Program-made: the position numbers and the translations under genes
The notes under the pieces: generated by a model
Seen by the model: only the letters and a program-made list of their open reading frames with translations
Database searches by the model: none
Told to the model about the DNA's origin: nothing
Shown: positions 12,621-21,591 of the stretch, piece by piece
Position numbering within the stretch: the stretch's first letter is position 1
Layout of the letters: each line of letters begins with the position of its first letter
Origin: a virus
IMG/VR virus record: IMGVR_UViG_3300020214_000087
Coordinates: 1 to 28,357 of that record
Length of the DNA: 28,357 nt
Strand: one strand, 5' to 3'

Positions 12621-13868
12621 ATGTCGGCAGCGACACTAAGCGACGAAGTTCTGCGGCAGACGGCGGATTTGGTTCGGGAACACGGCTCGGTCAGTGCCGC
12701 CGCCAAGAATTCAGGCATGGCGTACGAGACTTTTCGTAGCCGGGCGCGAAGCGCGGCTGCGAAAGGCTTTCTCGGCACCAAGCCGGTACTGCCCGGCTTC
12801 GAGATCGCAGGCACGTCGGCGCAACTCGGCCCGAACGGGGAATTACAGCGCGAATGGGTGCAGCAGCGCCCTGAGCGCGGCGAGCTGTTCGCGGCGCCCG
12901 CCGGCCATCTGGTCAAGGGCGTCTCAGCCCTGGTCGACGCGCAGGGCAACACCGTCCAGCAGTGGGTGAAGACCGCGGCCGATGACGCGGCGCGTGACGC
13001 GGCGATGCGCGCCGTCGTCGAGGGGCTTAAAGAGGAAATCCCGCGCGCCGCGCCGCTGCCCGCGCCGCCGGCCTGCAACGCCGACCTGCTTAATCAGTTC
13101 ACCGTGACCGACCTGCACTTCGGAATGCTGTCGTGGCACGAGGAGACCGGCGCCGATTACGACTTGCGTATCGCCGAGAAGCTGCTGCTCGACTGGTTCG
13201 GCGCGGCGATCGCCATGTCGCCAAACGCGCGCGTCGCCGTGCTGGCACAGCTCGGCGACTTGCTGCACCACGATTCGCATCTGAGCGTGACGCCGACCAA
13301 CGCGCACGTTCTCGACGCCGACAGCCGGTTGCAGAAGATCATCCGCGTGGTGATCCGCGCGATGCGGTGCGTCATCGACATGCTGCTCGTCAAGCACGAG
13401 CGCGTCCGCGTCATCATGGCCGACGCCAATCACGACCCGGCGTCCGGCGCGTGGCTGCGCGAGATGTTTGCGGCGTTCTACGACAACGAGCCGCGCGTCA
13501 CGGTCGACAGCAGCGCGAGCACCTACTACGTGGTCGAGCACGGCGACACGTCGCTGTTCTACCATCACGGCCACAAGCGCAAGATCGGCGACGTGGACAG
13601 CGTGTTCGCCGGCCAGTTCCGCGCCGCGTACGGCCGCACCCGGCACAGCTACGCGCATGTCGGGCACAAGCACTGCGACGAGCTCAAGTCGACCAATCTG
13701 ATGAAGGTCGAGCAGCACGAGACGCTGGCCGCGCCCGACGCCTACGCGGCGAGCAGCGGATGGCTGTCGCCGCGCTCGGCGAAGGTCATCACCTACCACA
13801 AGAAGTTCGGCGAAGTGTCGCGGATCACGTTGTCGCCGCAGATGGTCGAACGCGCGGAGGCGGCGTGA
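12621..13868 (+). CDS. Metallophosphoesterase with N-terminal helix-turn-helix
   Basis: GGGGGTAGG just upstream supports the ATG at 12621. Residues 15-50 (VSAAAKNSGMAYETFRSRAR) look like a helix-turn-helix. The calcineurin-like phosphoesterase motifs follow in order: DLH (164-166), GD (212-213), NHD (270-272, in the form DANHD where GNHD is usual), HHGH (315-318) and GHKH (348-351). These residues bind two metal ions in the family. Phage members lie next to the terminase; the substrate is unknown and may be DNA ends. The stop overlaps the GTG start of the large terminase. Confidence 0.8.
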   Translation: MSAATLSDEVLRQTADLVREHGSVSAAAKNSGMAYETFRSRARSAAAKGFLGTKPVLPGFEIAGTSAQLGPNGELQREWVQQRPERGELFAAPAGHLVKGVSALVDAQGNTVQQWVKTAADDAARDAAMRAVVEGLKEEIPRAAPLPAPPACNADLLNQFTVTDLHFGMLSWHEETGADYDLRIAEKLLLDWFGAAIAMSPNARVAVLAQLGDLLHHDSHLSVTPTNAHVLDADSRLQKIIRVVIRAMRCVIDMLLVKHERVRVIMADANHDPASGAWLREMFAAFYDNEPRVTVDSSASTYYVVEHGDTSLFYHHGHKRKIGDVDSVFAGQFRAAYGRTRHSYAHVGHKHCDELKSTNLMKVEQHETLAAPDAYAASSGWLSPRSAKVITYHKKFGEVSRITLSPQMVERAEAA

Positions 13869-15487
13869 CCGACCTTCGCCTCAAAGCCGCCAAACGGATG
13901 CTCGCCGTCCGCGAAGCCGCGGATAGCCTGCTCGTATTCAACAAGCTGCGGATGCCCGACCCGCAGGATGTCGACGACGTGACGCGCTCACGCTTCGAGG
14001 AAACCCCGCTGGCGCGGATGCTGTGCCAGATCATCGAGAAGGCGGTCGACGGCCGCGGCAAGAAGCGCATCGCGGTCTCGGTCGGCCCGCAGTTCGGCAA
14101 GAGCGACGTGCTGTCGCGCTCCGGCCCGGCGTTCGTGCAGGGCAAAATCCCGCACGCCAACCAGATTCTCGGCACCTACAACCAGCCGTTCGCCAACGAG
14201 TTCGGCGACGCAGTGCGCGAGATCATGCAGTCGCCGATGTACGCGCAGGTGTTCCCGCAGACGCAGCTCCGCAAGTCGCAGGTCGATCTTCTGATTACGA
14301 CCGCGGCGGGGCGGCTGGCGTTCGTCGGCCGCGGCGGCTCGGGCACCGGCAAGCCGGCCGACTTCTTTTGGGTCGACGACCCGATCAAGGACGACGTTGA
14401 AGCGCAGTCCGACACGATCCGCGAGGAGACGTGGCGCTGGTTCAACAAGGTCGCGATGACGCGCTGCCATTCCAAGTCGATCATCGTCGTGGTGCATACC
14501 CGCTGGCACCAGGACGATTTGATCGGCCGGCTGTGCGACCCCGACCACCCCGAGCGCAACAAGCAGTACAAGAATATCGCGCAGTATTGGGACTACCTGA
14601 ACCTCCCGGCCGTGGTCGACGATCCGAAGCTGGCGAAGGCGCTCGGGCTGACGCTCGAACCGCCGACCAACCCCGACGTGATCTCGATGTTCGGCACGCG
14701 GCCGTTGTCGTCGCTGTGGCCGGGCCGCAAGTCGCTGGAATTTCTCGCCGAGGCGAAGGTCATGGACCCGGCGGGGTTCACGGCGCTTTACATGGGCAAG
14801 CCGACCCCCGACGAGGGCGACTACTTCAAGGCCGACTGGCTGGTCGAGTACGACCACGGCGAACTGCCCGAGAACCTGACTTACTACGGCGCGTCGGACC
14901 ACGCCGTCTCGACCAAGACCGGCAAGGACTACAACGTCATCGGCAAGGTCGGTGTCGACGAGAAGGACAACATTTGGGTTTTGCCGAGCCTGGTGTGGGA
15001 TCGGATGGACGCCGAGCGCATCGTCGAGACGCTGCTGGCGCAGATGCGCGATCCCGACACGCCGCCGATCTACTGGTGGCTCGAAGGCGAACTGATCTCG
15101 AAGTCGTTCGGCCCGTTCCTCGACAAGCGGATGCGCGAGGAGAAGGTCTACATTCCGGTCGACACGATCACGCCGTCCAAGGACAAGCGCACGATGGCGC
15201 GCTCGATTCAGGGCTGGATGGCGATGAAGAAGGTCCGGTTTCCGCGCTCCGCGCACTGGTGGCCGGACGCCAAGCGCCAGCTCTTGAAGTTCGACAACGA
15301 CGTTCACGACGACTTCGTGACGTTCCTGTCGCTGGTCGGCCTCGGGCTGACCAAGCAGCGGCGGCCGGACGCGCAGCCGGCGCAGGACGACAACGTGGTG
15401 CATGTCGGCTCGATCGAGTGGGTGCTGCGGCGGACGAAAATTCAAGCCGAACGTGAACAACGGAAGAAGGCCGTAGCCGGGTGGTGA
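13865..15487 (+). CDS. terL: Terminase large subunit
   Basis: This 540-residue ATPase/nuclease pumps DNA into the procapsid. I choose the GTG at 13865, overlapping the preceding stop as GTGA, with GCGGAGG eight bases earlier. An in-frame extension back to 13133 merely overlaps the phosphoesterase and is a shadow. Walker A is GPQFGKSD (74-81), and Walker B is FFWVDD (167-172). VVHTRWHQDDL (209-219) is the coupling-type motif. The RNase-H-like nuclease has GASDHAVS (D345) and NDVHDDFVTFL (D482, D483). It resembles headful-packaging large subunits. The portal starts one base after its stop. Confidence 0.95.
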   Translation: MTDLRLKAAKRMLAVREAADSLLVFNKLRMPDPQDVDDVTRSRFEETPLARMLCQIIEKAVDGRGKKRIAVSVGPQFGKSDVLSRSGPAFVQGKIPHANQILGTYNQPFANEFGDAVREIMQSPMYAQVFPQTQLRKSQVDLLITTAAGRLAFVGRGGSGTGKPADFFWVDDPIKDDVEAQSDTIREETWRWFNKVAMTRCHSKSIIVVVHTRWHQDDLIGRLCDPDHPERNKQYKNIAQYWDYLNLPAVVDDPKLAKALGLTLEPPTNPDVISMFGTRPLSSLWPGRKSLEFLAEAKVMDPAGFTALYMGKPTPDEGDYFKADWLVEYDHGELPENLTYYGASDHAVSTKTGKDYNVIGKVGVDEKDNIWVLPSLVWDRMDAERIVETLLAQMRDPDTPPIYWWLEGELISKSFGPFLDKRMREEKVYIPVDTITPSKDKRTMARSIQGWMAMKKVRFPRSAHWWPDAKRQLLKFDNDVHDDFVTFLSLVGLGLTKQRRPDAQPAQDDNVVHVGSIEWVLRRTKIQAEREQRKKAVAGW

Positions 15488-15488
15488 G

Positions 15489-17633
15489 ATGCTGACCGAG
15501 ATGAATCCTGCGCCGGCCGAGGAGCCGGCCGTCAAGACTGAATCGTCCGAAGCCGCGACGGCGCTCGTCGTGCCGCCGGCCCGCGCCGCCCTGGTCGAGC
15601 AATGGCAGAAGAAAGTCCGCGGCGCCCGCAAGTATTGGGGCGATGCCTTCAAGCGCATGGAGAAGTGCCAGCACATCGCCGCCGAAGGCGCGGACGAGGA
15701 ATGGACAAAAGACGAGGACCGCTACGTCGTGCCCGTGGTCGCGCGGCACATCAACCTCGCGGTGGCGCAACTCTACGCCCGCGATCCGAAGGCGCTCGCC
15801 AAGCGCCGCAAGCGGCTGATGTTCAAGCTGTGGGACGGCGATCCGCAATCCTACCAAGCCGCGCTGATGATGGTTCAGCCGCCGCCCACCGTCATCCAGA
15901 CGCCGATGGGCGGGATCGACGCGATCTCGGGGATGCCGTGGGAGCCGAACCCGAACGCCGTCGCACTGGTCGAGGAAGTGCAGGCTGCGCAGATGGAAGC
16001 GCAGATGCTCGACAAGCTCGGCAAGACGCTTGAAATCCTGTGGAACCACTACACGGGCGAGCAGGCCAACGGCTTCAAGCAGCAGATGAAGGCGCTGGTC
16101 CGCCGCACCAAAGTCAACGGCATCGCCTACGTGAAGCTGCTGTTCCAGCGCGAGTTGCAGCGGCACCCAGAGATCGGCGCGCAGATCGACGACGCGACCG
16201 AGCAGTTGTCGGTGCTGCAACAGCGGCAACGCCAGTTGTCCGAGGGCGAGATTGAGGAGTCCGACGCCAAGGCCGAGGAACTGCGGCTGCTGGTCAAGAA
16301 GCTTCAGGCCGACGAGTACGTGATCGCCCGCGAAGGGCCGGTGTTCGACTTCCCTGAATCGACCGCGATCCTGGTCGAGCCGAAGGTCAAGCACATCAAG
16401 ACGCTGACTGGCGCCGGCTGGACCGCGCACGAGTTCGAGTTCACGCCGGAGGAAATCGAGCAGACCTACAAAGTCAAGGTCTCAGGCGCGTTCAAGGAAT
16501 ACGCGCCGGAGACTGACAAGACCTGTGACGACGGCGAGAAGCCGAAGCACGTCGCCCGTGTCTACGAGGTCGAGCACAAGAAGAACTGCGAGACGTTCGC
16601 GATCTGCGACGGCTACCCGGACTTCCTGCGCGAGCCCGGCAGCCCGGACGTGAAGATCGAGCGGTTCTGGACGCTGTTTCCGCTGGTGTTCAACGAAATC
16701 GAGCACAAGAGCAAGAAAATCCCGCCGTCCGACGTGTGGCTGCTGCGGCACCCGCAGTCGGAGACCAACCGTTCGCGCGAGGCGCTGCGCGAGCACCGGA
16801 TTTCGGCGCGGCCGAAGTACGCGGCGACGAAGGGCGCGCTGAGCGAGACTGACCGTACGCTGCTGTCGAGCGGCGCGGCGCATACTGTGGTCGAACTGCA
16901 AGGGCTCAAGCCCGGCCAGGATGTCAACCAGCTCGTGCAGGCGATCAAGCCGGCACCGATCGACCCGAACATCTATTCGGTGCAGGAGCACTTCGTCGAC
17001 ATCCAGCGCACGGTCGGCACGCAGGAGGCCAACCTTGGCGGTACATCGCGCGGCTCGGCCACCGAGGCGTCGATTTCCGAGCAGAGCCGCAGCACGTCGC
17101 TGAGCGACAACATCGACGACCTCGACGACCTGCTGACCGAACTGGCGCGGGCCTTCGCGCAACTCTGCCTGATGGAACTGTCGCGCGAGACCGTCGAGGA
17201 GATCGTCGGACCCGGCGCGGTGTGGCCGGACACGCCGCAGCGCCGCGAGGAGATCGTCAAGGACTTGTACCTCGACATCAAGGCGGGCTCGTCCGGGCGG
17301 CCGAACGCCGCCGCCGATCTGGCCAAGATGGAACGCGGTATGCCGTTCCTGCTTCAGTTGCCGGGCATCCCGCCGAAGCCGCTGGCCGAGAAGTACATCC
17401 AGCTTCTCGACATGGGCTTCGACATCGACGACGTGTACATGGAGGGCCTGCCGTCGATCCAGGCGATCAACGCGATGGCGGCGAAGGCCGCAGCGCAGCC
17501 CTCGACCGGCGATCCTGCGACCGACCCCGGCGCGCAAGGGGCCGAAGGCGGGCAGAACGCGCCGCGGTCGGCCGAGAACGAGCCGCAGGGGCAGCCGGCC
17601 TATCCGGCGGCGGAGCAGCCGGTCGGGGCTTGA
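15489..17633 (+). CDS. Portal protein
   Basis: The 714 residues fit the large portal class of P22-like podoviruses. The gene lies directly after terL. Recognisable parts are an N-terminal helix with LYARDPKALAKRRKRL, a body with RTKVNGIAYVKLLFQREL and FPESTAILVEPKVKHIKTL, and ANLGGTSRGSATEASISEQS in the helix-rich clip and stem part. The C-terminal 70 residues are low-complexity and acidic. Twelve copies would form the ring through which DNA enters. The ATG at 15489 is used; ATG at 15501 is a second possible start. A strong terminator follows. Confidence 0.92.
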   Translation: MLTEMNPAPAEEPAVKTESSEAATALVVPPARAALVEQWQKKVRGARKYWGDAFKRMEKCQHIAAEGADEEWTKDEDRYVVPVVARHINLAVAQLYARDPKALAKRRKRLMFKLWDGDPQSYQAALMMVQPPPTVIQTPMGGIDAISGMPWEPNPNAVALVEEVQAAQMEAQMLDKLGKTLEILWNHYTGEQANGFKQQMKALVRRTKVNGIAYVKLLFQRELQRHPEIGAQIDDATEQLSVLQQRQRQLSEGEIEESDAKAEELRLLVKKLQADEYVIAREGPVFDFPESTAILVEPKVKHIKTLTGAGWTAHEFEFTPEEIEQTYKVKVSGAFKEYAPETDKTCDDGEKPKHVARVYEVEHKKNCETFAICDGYPDFLREPGSPDVKIERFWTLFPLVFNEIEHKSKKIPPSDVWLLRHPQSETNRSREALREHRISARPKYAATKGALSETDRTLLSSGAAHTVVELQGLKPGQDVNQLVQAIKPAPIDPNIYSVQEHFVDIQRTVGTQEANLGGTSRGSATEASISEQSRSTSLSDNIDDLDDLLTELARAFAQLCLMELSRETVEEIVGPGAVWPDTPQRREEIVKDLYLDIKAGSSGRPNAAADLAKMERGMPFLLQLPGIPPKPLAEKYIQLLDMGFDIDDVYMEGLPSIQAINAMAAKAAAQPSTGDPATDPGAQGAEGGQNAPRSAENEPQGQPAYPAAEQPVGA

Positions 17634-17649
17634 CCGCGGCGTAGAACAG

Positions 17650-17679
17650 CCCGCCTAGGAGCAATCCTAGGCGGGTTTT
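17650..17679 (+). terminator. Rho-independent terminator after portal
   Basis: CCCGCCTAGGA (17650-17660) and TCCTAGGCGGG (17665-17675) pair perfectly with a GCAA tetraloop, followed by TTTT (17676-17679). It ends the terL-portal transcript just before a new promoter. Confidence 0.9.
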
Positions 17680-17689
17680 CTGCGTCCTA

Positions 17690-17718
17690 TTGACTCCGCG
17701 TCGAAAAGTGTCTAAAAG
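17690..17718 (+). promoter_or_regulatory. Putative promoter for capsid genes
   Basis: TTGACT (17690-17695) and TAAAAG (17713-17718) are 17 bases apart, matching sigma70 consensus at five and four positions. It lies just after the portal terminator and about 60 bases before the scaffold ATG, so would drive high expression of scaffold and capsid. Confidence 0.65.
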
Positions 17719-17781
17719 CGTCTTATCGACAACTGGCACGCTTCTTGCAATAGCAGGCGGCGGGCCAATTACGGAGACGCA

Positions 17782-18807
17782 ATGCCCCCGGATTCGTCAC
17801 CGGAGGTTGCGGGCTTGATCGAGGCCGACCCGGCCGAAATCGGCACGCAGCCGGACGCCAAAGCAACTTCGTCCACTGCATCCACCAGCGACCAGGGCGG
17901 CGACTCGCTCCTCGACTCCGTGCAAGCGGCGTTGAAAGACGGGTCCGAACCGGAGAAATCGCCCGCCTCAGAACAGGGTTCGGCCAAGTCAGCCGAAACC
18001 CAATCGGATGCCGACCCGGCGAAAGCCGGGGCCGCCGAAGACCCCCTCGAAGAAATCTCCGAGGAGGAACTGAAGCGGTACGGGCCGAAGACGCAACGGC
18101 GCATCCGGCAGTTGCTCGGTCAGCGCGCCGAAGCGAACAGCGAGATCGAAAAGCTCCGGCCGAAAGCCGCGGGCTACGACCAGATCGAGCAGTTCGCCAA
18201 GGCCAACCGTCTCTCGAACGACGACCTCGCGGTCGGGTACGAGTTGATGGCGCTGACCAGGAACGATCCGTTCAAGGCGTGGGATCGGATTCAACCGATC
18301 TACGCGCAGTTGGCCGAGATCGTCGGGCACACGCTGCCGAAGGACGTTCAGGAACGAGTCAACCTCGGATACCTGAGCGCCGAAGATGCCCGCCAGCTGG
18401 TGCAATCGCAGCGCCGCGCAGACCTGGCGGAAGGCCGGGCGCGCGAGCAGGGCGAGAGCCAGCAGCGCGAGCAAGAAGCCGGCAGGCTTCGCGCTCACGT
18501 CGATGCGTGTCGGACCACGGCGAACGAGTGGGAATCGGCGAAACGCGGCGCGGACCCGGATTGGTCCGAGAAGCAAGCCAGGATCGGCGAGCTGATCGAG
18601 TTGGAGGTACGCCGGAACGGATATCCGCCGACGCAGGCCGAAGTCGTCAAGATGCTCGACGGCTTTCTCGCCCGCGTCAACAAGGATTTCGCCCGGTTCA
18701 AGCCTCCGGTTCGCGCAGTAACCCCTGTCCGCGGCGGCGCTTCGAGCGATGCGAAGGCCGAGCCACAGACGCTTCAGGAAGCGGTGGACATGGCCCTCGC
18801 TCAGTAA
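17782..18807 (+). CDS. Scaffolding protein (putative)
   Basis: The 341 residues lie between portal and major capsid genes. An acidic, disordered N-terminal third (PDSSPEVAGLIEADPAEIG onward) is followed by helical, charged regions (KRYGPKTQRRIRQLLGQRAE, EDARQLVQSQRRADLAEGRA) and a basic C-terminus with FARFKPPVRAVTPVRGG. Low complexity, high charge, coiled-coil potential and position all fit a procapsid scaffold that is expelled at maturation. No sequence motif proves it. TTACGGAGACGCA provides the ribosome binding site. Confidence 0.75.
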   Translation: MPPDSSPEVAGLIEADPAEIGTQPDAKATSSTASTSDQGGDSLLDSVQAALKDGSEPEKSPASEQGSAKSAETQSDADPAKAGAAEDPLEEISEEELKRYGPKTQRRIRQLLGQRAEANSEIEKLRPKAAGYDQIEQFAKANRLSNDDLAVGYELMALTRNDPFKAWDRIQPIYAQLAEIVGHTLPKDVQERVNLGYLSAEDARQLVQSQRRADLAEGRAREQGESQQREQEAGRLRAHVDACRTTANEWESAKRGADPDWSEKQARIGELIELEVRRNGYPPTQAEVVKMLDGFLARVNKDFARFKPPVRAVTPVRGGASSDAKAEPQTLQEAVDMALAQ

Positions 18808-18827
18808 CGAGACGAGGAACGAAGGCA

Positions 18828-19871
18828 ATGCCGTTCACGATGGAACAGGTTCAGAACGTCGCCAACGCGGCGCTGGACTTCCACATGAAGAAGGGGACTC
18901 CCAAGGATCAGCACATCCAGGACAAGCCGTTGCTGTCCCGGTTGCGCAAGAAGCAGAAGTCGATTCCCGGCGGCAAGGGCCGCGTCGAGCTGCCGATCGT
19001 GCTCGACAACGACAGCAATTTCCAGGGCTTCGAGTACGACGACCCGGTGACGTACGGCTCGCCGGCGAAAATCCGGCGCGTGTCCGCCCCGTGGCGCCTG
19101 TTCCACGACGGCATCCAGGTCACGATGCACGAGCTCATCCACGACGGCATCGACATCACCGATTCGACGGACGGCAAGGGCAAGTCCGAGAACACGCAGC
19201 GCGAGCGCACCATGCTCGCGAACATCATGGACCACAAGGTCAAGCAGATGCAGGAGAGCTACGACCGCGGGCTCAACACGCTGTTCTGGCGTGACGGCAC
19301 GCAGTCGGCGCTTGCCTTCCCCGGCGTGCAGGGGTGGGTGGTCGATACCCCGACTGCGGCGACTGTGGTCGGCGGCATCGACCAGGCCGCGAACGCGCGC
19401 TGGCGCAACCGCGCGTCGCTCAGCATCTCGCTCGGCGATACGACCGGCGCCAGCCAGGCGGTGATCCGTACCCTCGACTACGAACTGCCGCAGCTTCGGC
19501 GCTACGGCGGCAAGCCTTCGGTCGGCTTCATGGGGTCCGATTTCATGGATCGCCTGAAGGCCGAGCGTCGCAACAAGGGCGACTACTCGCAGACCGGGTT
19601 CGAAAAGAGCCAGGACGTTGCGGTGGGTGAAATCCGGTTCGACGGCATCTCGTTCTTCTACGACCCGACGCTGGACGATCTCGGCTACGCGAAGCGGCTC
19701 TATCTGCTCGACGAGAGCGCGATTTGCCCGTTCGTGGTCGAAGGCCAGGACGGCAAGAAGCACAACCCGGCTCGGCCCGAGAACAAGTACGTCTTCTATA
19801 TGGCGAAGACGTGGGTGGGCGGCATGATCGCAGACCGGCGCAACGGCTGCGGCGTGTACGCCTTCACGTAA
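18828..19871 (+). CDS. Major capsid protein
   Basis: The 347-residue frame starts at the ATG at 18828 with GAGGAACGAAGG upstream. An in-frame extension to 18279 overlaps the scaffold and is discarded. Position after the scaffold, size, and the family-like sequence support the call: FEYDDPVTYGSPAKIRRV near residue 64, VTMHELIHDGIDIT near residue 98, a long helix with DHKVKQMQESYDRGLNTLFW, and a C-terminal GGMIADRRNGCGVY. Hundreds of copies would form the HK97-fold shell. The fold is inferred, not read directly. Confidence 0.9.
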   Translation: MPFTMEQVQNVANAALDFHMKKGTPKDQHIQDKPLLSRLRKKQKSIPGGKGRVELPIVLDNDSNFQGFEYDDPVTYGSPAKIRRVSAPWRLFHDGIQVTMHELIHDGIDITDSTDGKGKSENTQRERTMLANIMDHKVKQMQESYDRGLNTLFWRDGTQSALAFPGVQGWVVDTPTAATVVGGIDQAANARWRNRASLSISLGDTTGASQAVIRTLDYELPQLRRYGGKPSVGFMGSDFMDRLKAERRNKGDYSQTGFEKSQDVAVGEIRFDGISFFYDPTLDDLGYAKRLYLLDESAICPFVVEGQDGKKHNPARPENKYVFYMAKTWVGGMIADRRNGCGVYAFT

Positions 19872-19899
19872 TCGCAGTGTAGAAAGAAGGGAAACGACG

Positions 19900-21153
19900 A
19901 TGTTCGACAAGATCAACCATACGCTCAGCGCCGCGGTTGCCGACAACGGCACGTTCACCGTGTCCTACCCGACCGGCCGCAGCGCCGGCTCGTATGTCGG
20001 CGGTCACGCGCACAAGATGTTCGTCAACCAGTCGCTCTACTCGGCGCCTGGCGACTTCACCCTGTCCTTCGGCGCGTCCAGCATCACCGTGACGTGGAAG
20101 GCCGACACGACCCTGTTGGCCGGTGTTGCTGTCGCGTTGCAGGTCGACCGGCTCGGCGAGGACAGCAACCAGCCGGGCGGCGTGATCCTCCCTGATTCGA
20201 TCAAGCGGGCCGACCTGCATCTGATCGACCTCGGTTCGCCGGCGGCGACGGACGCAGACGGCATTCTGAACGATGCGTCGGCGACCGATTCAGCGCAGTC
20301 CTACGACTCCGGCGACTTCGTGGCGACGTTCACCGGGACACTCGACGTTCCGCGGAACTTGACGGCCACAGGTACGGCCGGCTCCAACCACGTCATCACC
20401 GTGACGGGAACGGACGTTTTCGGCGCTACGCTGAAGGAAAGCCTGACGCTCAACGGCACCAACGTCATCGCAGGCAAGAAAGCGTTCAAGACCTTGACCG
20501 GAATCGCGGTCGCGGCCGGCGCTGCCGGCGACACGTTCGACCTCGGTTGGGGCGACGTGCTCGGCCTGCCGGCGTACCTGCCCCACACGTCGCACATCTT
20601 CGGTGAACTGGTCGACGGTGTGAACGTGGTCAAGCCGACCAAGGTCTACGTGCAAGACCACATGCTCGAAGCCGCGGTCGACGCCGGCACTTCGCTTGAA
20701 TTGTTCTCGCCGGTTGCGGGCAACATCACGCGGGTCTCGACTGTCGCACGCGGCACGATCACGACCGGCGGCGCGATCACGGTGGAAGTGAACACCGTTG
20801 CGGTCGACGGGCTGTCCGTGGTCGTCGCGGACGGCGCGGCGGCTGGCGACTACGACACCGACACGCCAACGGCGGGTCACGCGACGACCGCCGTCGCGGT
20901 TGGCGATCGGATCGAGATCATCCCGGCTGCCGGGTTCAACGCCTCGGCGGACATCTTCGTCATCGTCGAGATCGAAGTGGCGAGCGCATCGGGCACGGCC
21001 GTTGCCGGTGTCACCAGCGCCGCCACGGCGACCACGGGCGACGTGCGCGGCACCTACGACCCCGCCGACGCCTGCGACGGGGCCAAGGCGTTCAACCTCC
21101 TGGTCACGCTGCCCGATCCGGGCAACCGCGGCGTGGCGCAGTACGCCGGCTGA
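19900..21153 (+). CDS. Capsid-associated structural protein (possible decoration protein)
   Basis: AAGAAGGGAAACGACG precedes the ATG at 19900. The 417 residues are almost entirely beta-type and rich in Thr, Val, Gly and Ala. An N-terminal domain (residues 1-95) has GTFTVSYPTGRSAGSYVGGH and ends with TLLAGVAVALQVDRLGED. A middle segment reads like an Ig-like repeat (NLTATGTAGSNHVITVTGTD). The C-terminal domain has ITRVSTVARGTITTGGAI and IIPAAGFNASADIFV. Position after the capsid gene and composition suggest a surface decoration or head protein. The family is not known to me. Confidence 0.65.
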   Translation: MFDKINHTLSAAVADNGTFTVSYPTGRSAGSYVGGHAHKMFVNQSLYSAPGDFTLSFGASSITVTWKADTTLLAGVAVALQVDRLGEDSNQPGGVILPDSIKRADLHLIDLGSPAATDADGILNDASATDSAQSYDSGDFVATFTGTLDVPRNLTATGTAGSNHVITVTGTDVFGATLKESLTLNGTNVIAGKKAFKTLTGIAVAAGAAGDTFDLGWGDVLGLPAYLPHTSHIFGELVDGVNVVKPTKVYVQDHMLEAAVDAGTSLELFSPVAGNITRVSTVARGTITTGGAITVEVNTVAVDGLSVVVADGAAAGDYDTDTPTAGHATTAVAVGDRIEIIPAAGFNASADIFVIVEIEVASASGTAVAGVTSAATATTGDVRGTYDPADACDGAKAFNLLVTLPDPGNRGVAQYAG

Positions 21154-21167
21154 CCCTGATTTGCTAC

Positions 21168-21196
21168 CCGGCGGGGCGCTAGGCCCCGCCGGTTTT
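21168..21196 (+). terminator. Rho-independent terminator after capsid genes
   Basis: CCGGCGGGGC (21168-21177) and GCCCCGCCGG (21183-21192) form a 10-bp perfect stem with a 5-base loop, followed by TTTT (21193-21196). It would separate the highly expressed capsid transcript from the tail genes, probably as a partial terminator since no promoter is evident after it. Confidence 0.9.
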
Positions 21197-21230
21197 CCTT
21201 CCAGCGCAAACCGGAGGCTCGCTACTTCCA

Positions 21231-21581
21231 ATGAAACTCTACGACTGCAAGGTCCGCCTGCACGGCGACGTTCGCGACGAGGTTCGCAAGCGCAACGTCA
21301 CGATGGGCGAGATTCGTATGCTTCAGCAAATCCACGGCGAGGACGCCGTGTCCGAAGTGACCCCGCTCAAGACAGACGCCCTAAGCCTGCACCCGGATCG
21401 CAAGGACGACCTGCGCACCGAGGCCGAGGAGCGCGACCGGCTGGCCGCCGCCTATGGCGAGAAGGCGGTTGCGCAACTGTTCGGCGTCAAGCAGGTCAGC
21501 ATCGTCGAAGACCCCGCCGACAAGCCGCTGCCCGTGGTCAAGAAGGGCAAGGCCGGCGACGCCGAATCGCTCGTCGCCTGA
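21231..21581 (+). CDS. Hypothetical small virion-region protein (116 aa)
   Basis: The ATG at 21231 has GGAGG about 14 bases upstream, a rather long spacing. The product starts MKLYDCKVRLHGDVRDEVRK, followed by a helix MGEIRMLQQIHGEDAV and charged helices (DLRTEAEERDRLAAAYGEKA, then QLFGVKQVSIVE). The position between capsid and connector genes suggests a head or head-tail joining role, which the sequence alone does not show. Confidence 0.6.
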   Translation: MKLYDCKVRLHGDVRDEVRKRNVTMGEIRMLQQIHGEDAVSEVTPLKTDALSLHPDRKDDLRTEAEERDRLAAAYGEKAVAQLFGVKQVSIVEDPADKPLPVVKKGKAGDAESLVA

Positions 21582-21591
21582 GTAGCCGCCG

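Noticed and set aside
13133-13864. N-terminal extension of the large terminase frame
   Set aside because: It overlaps the phosphoesterase in another frame and is Arg-rich nonsense; the GTG at 13865 has a good ribosome binding site and the right length.
13988-17537. Long leftward frames (562, 420 and 351 codons) over terL and portal
   Set aside because: They are codon-phase shadows of real genes with no ribosome binding sites and no recognisable domains.
18279-18827. N-terminal extension of the major capsid frame
   Set aside because: It overlaps the scaffold gene out of frame; the ATG at 18828 has a ribosome binding site and gives the expected start.
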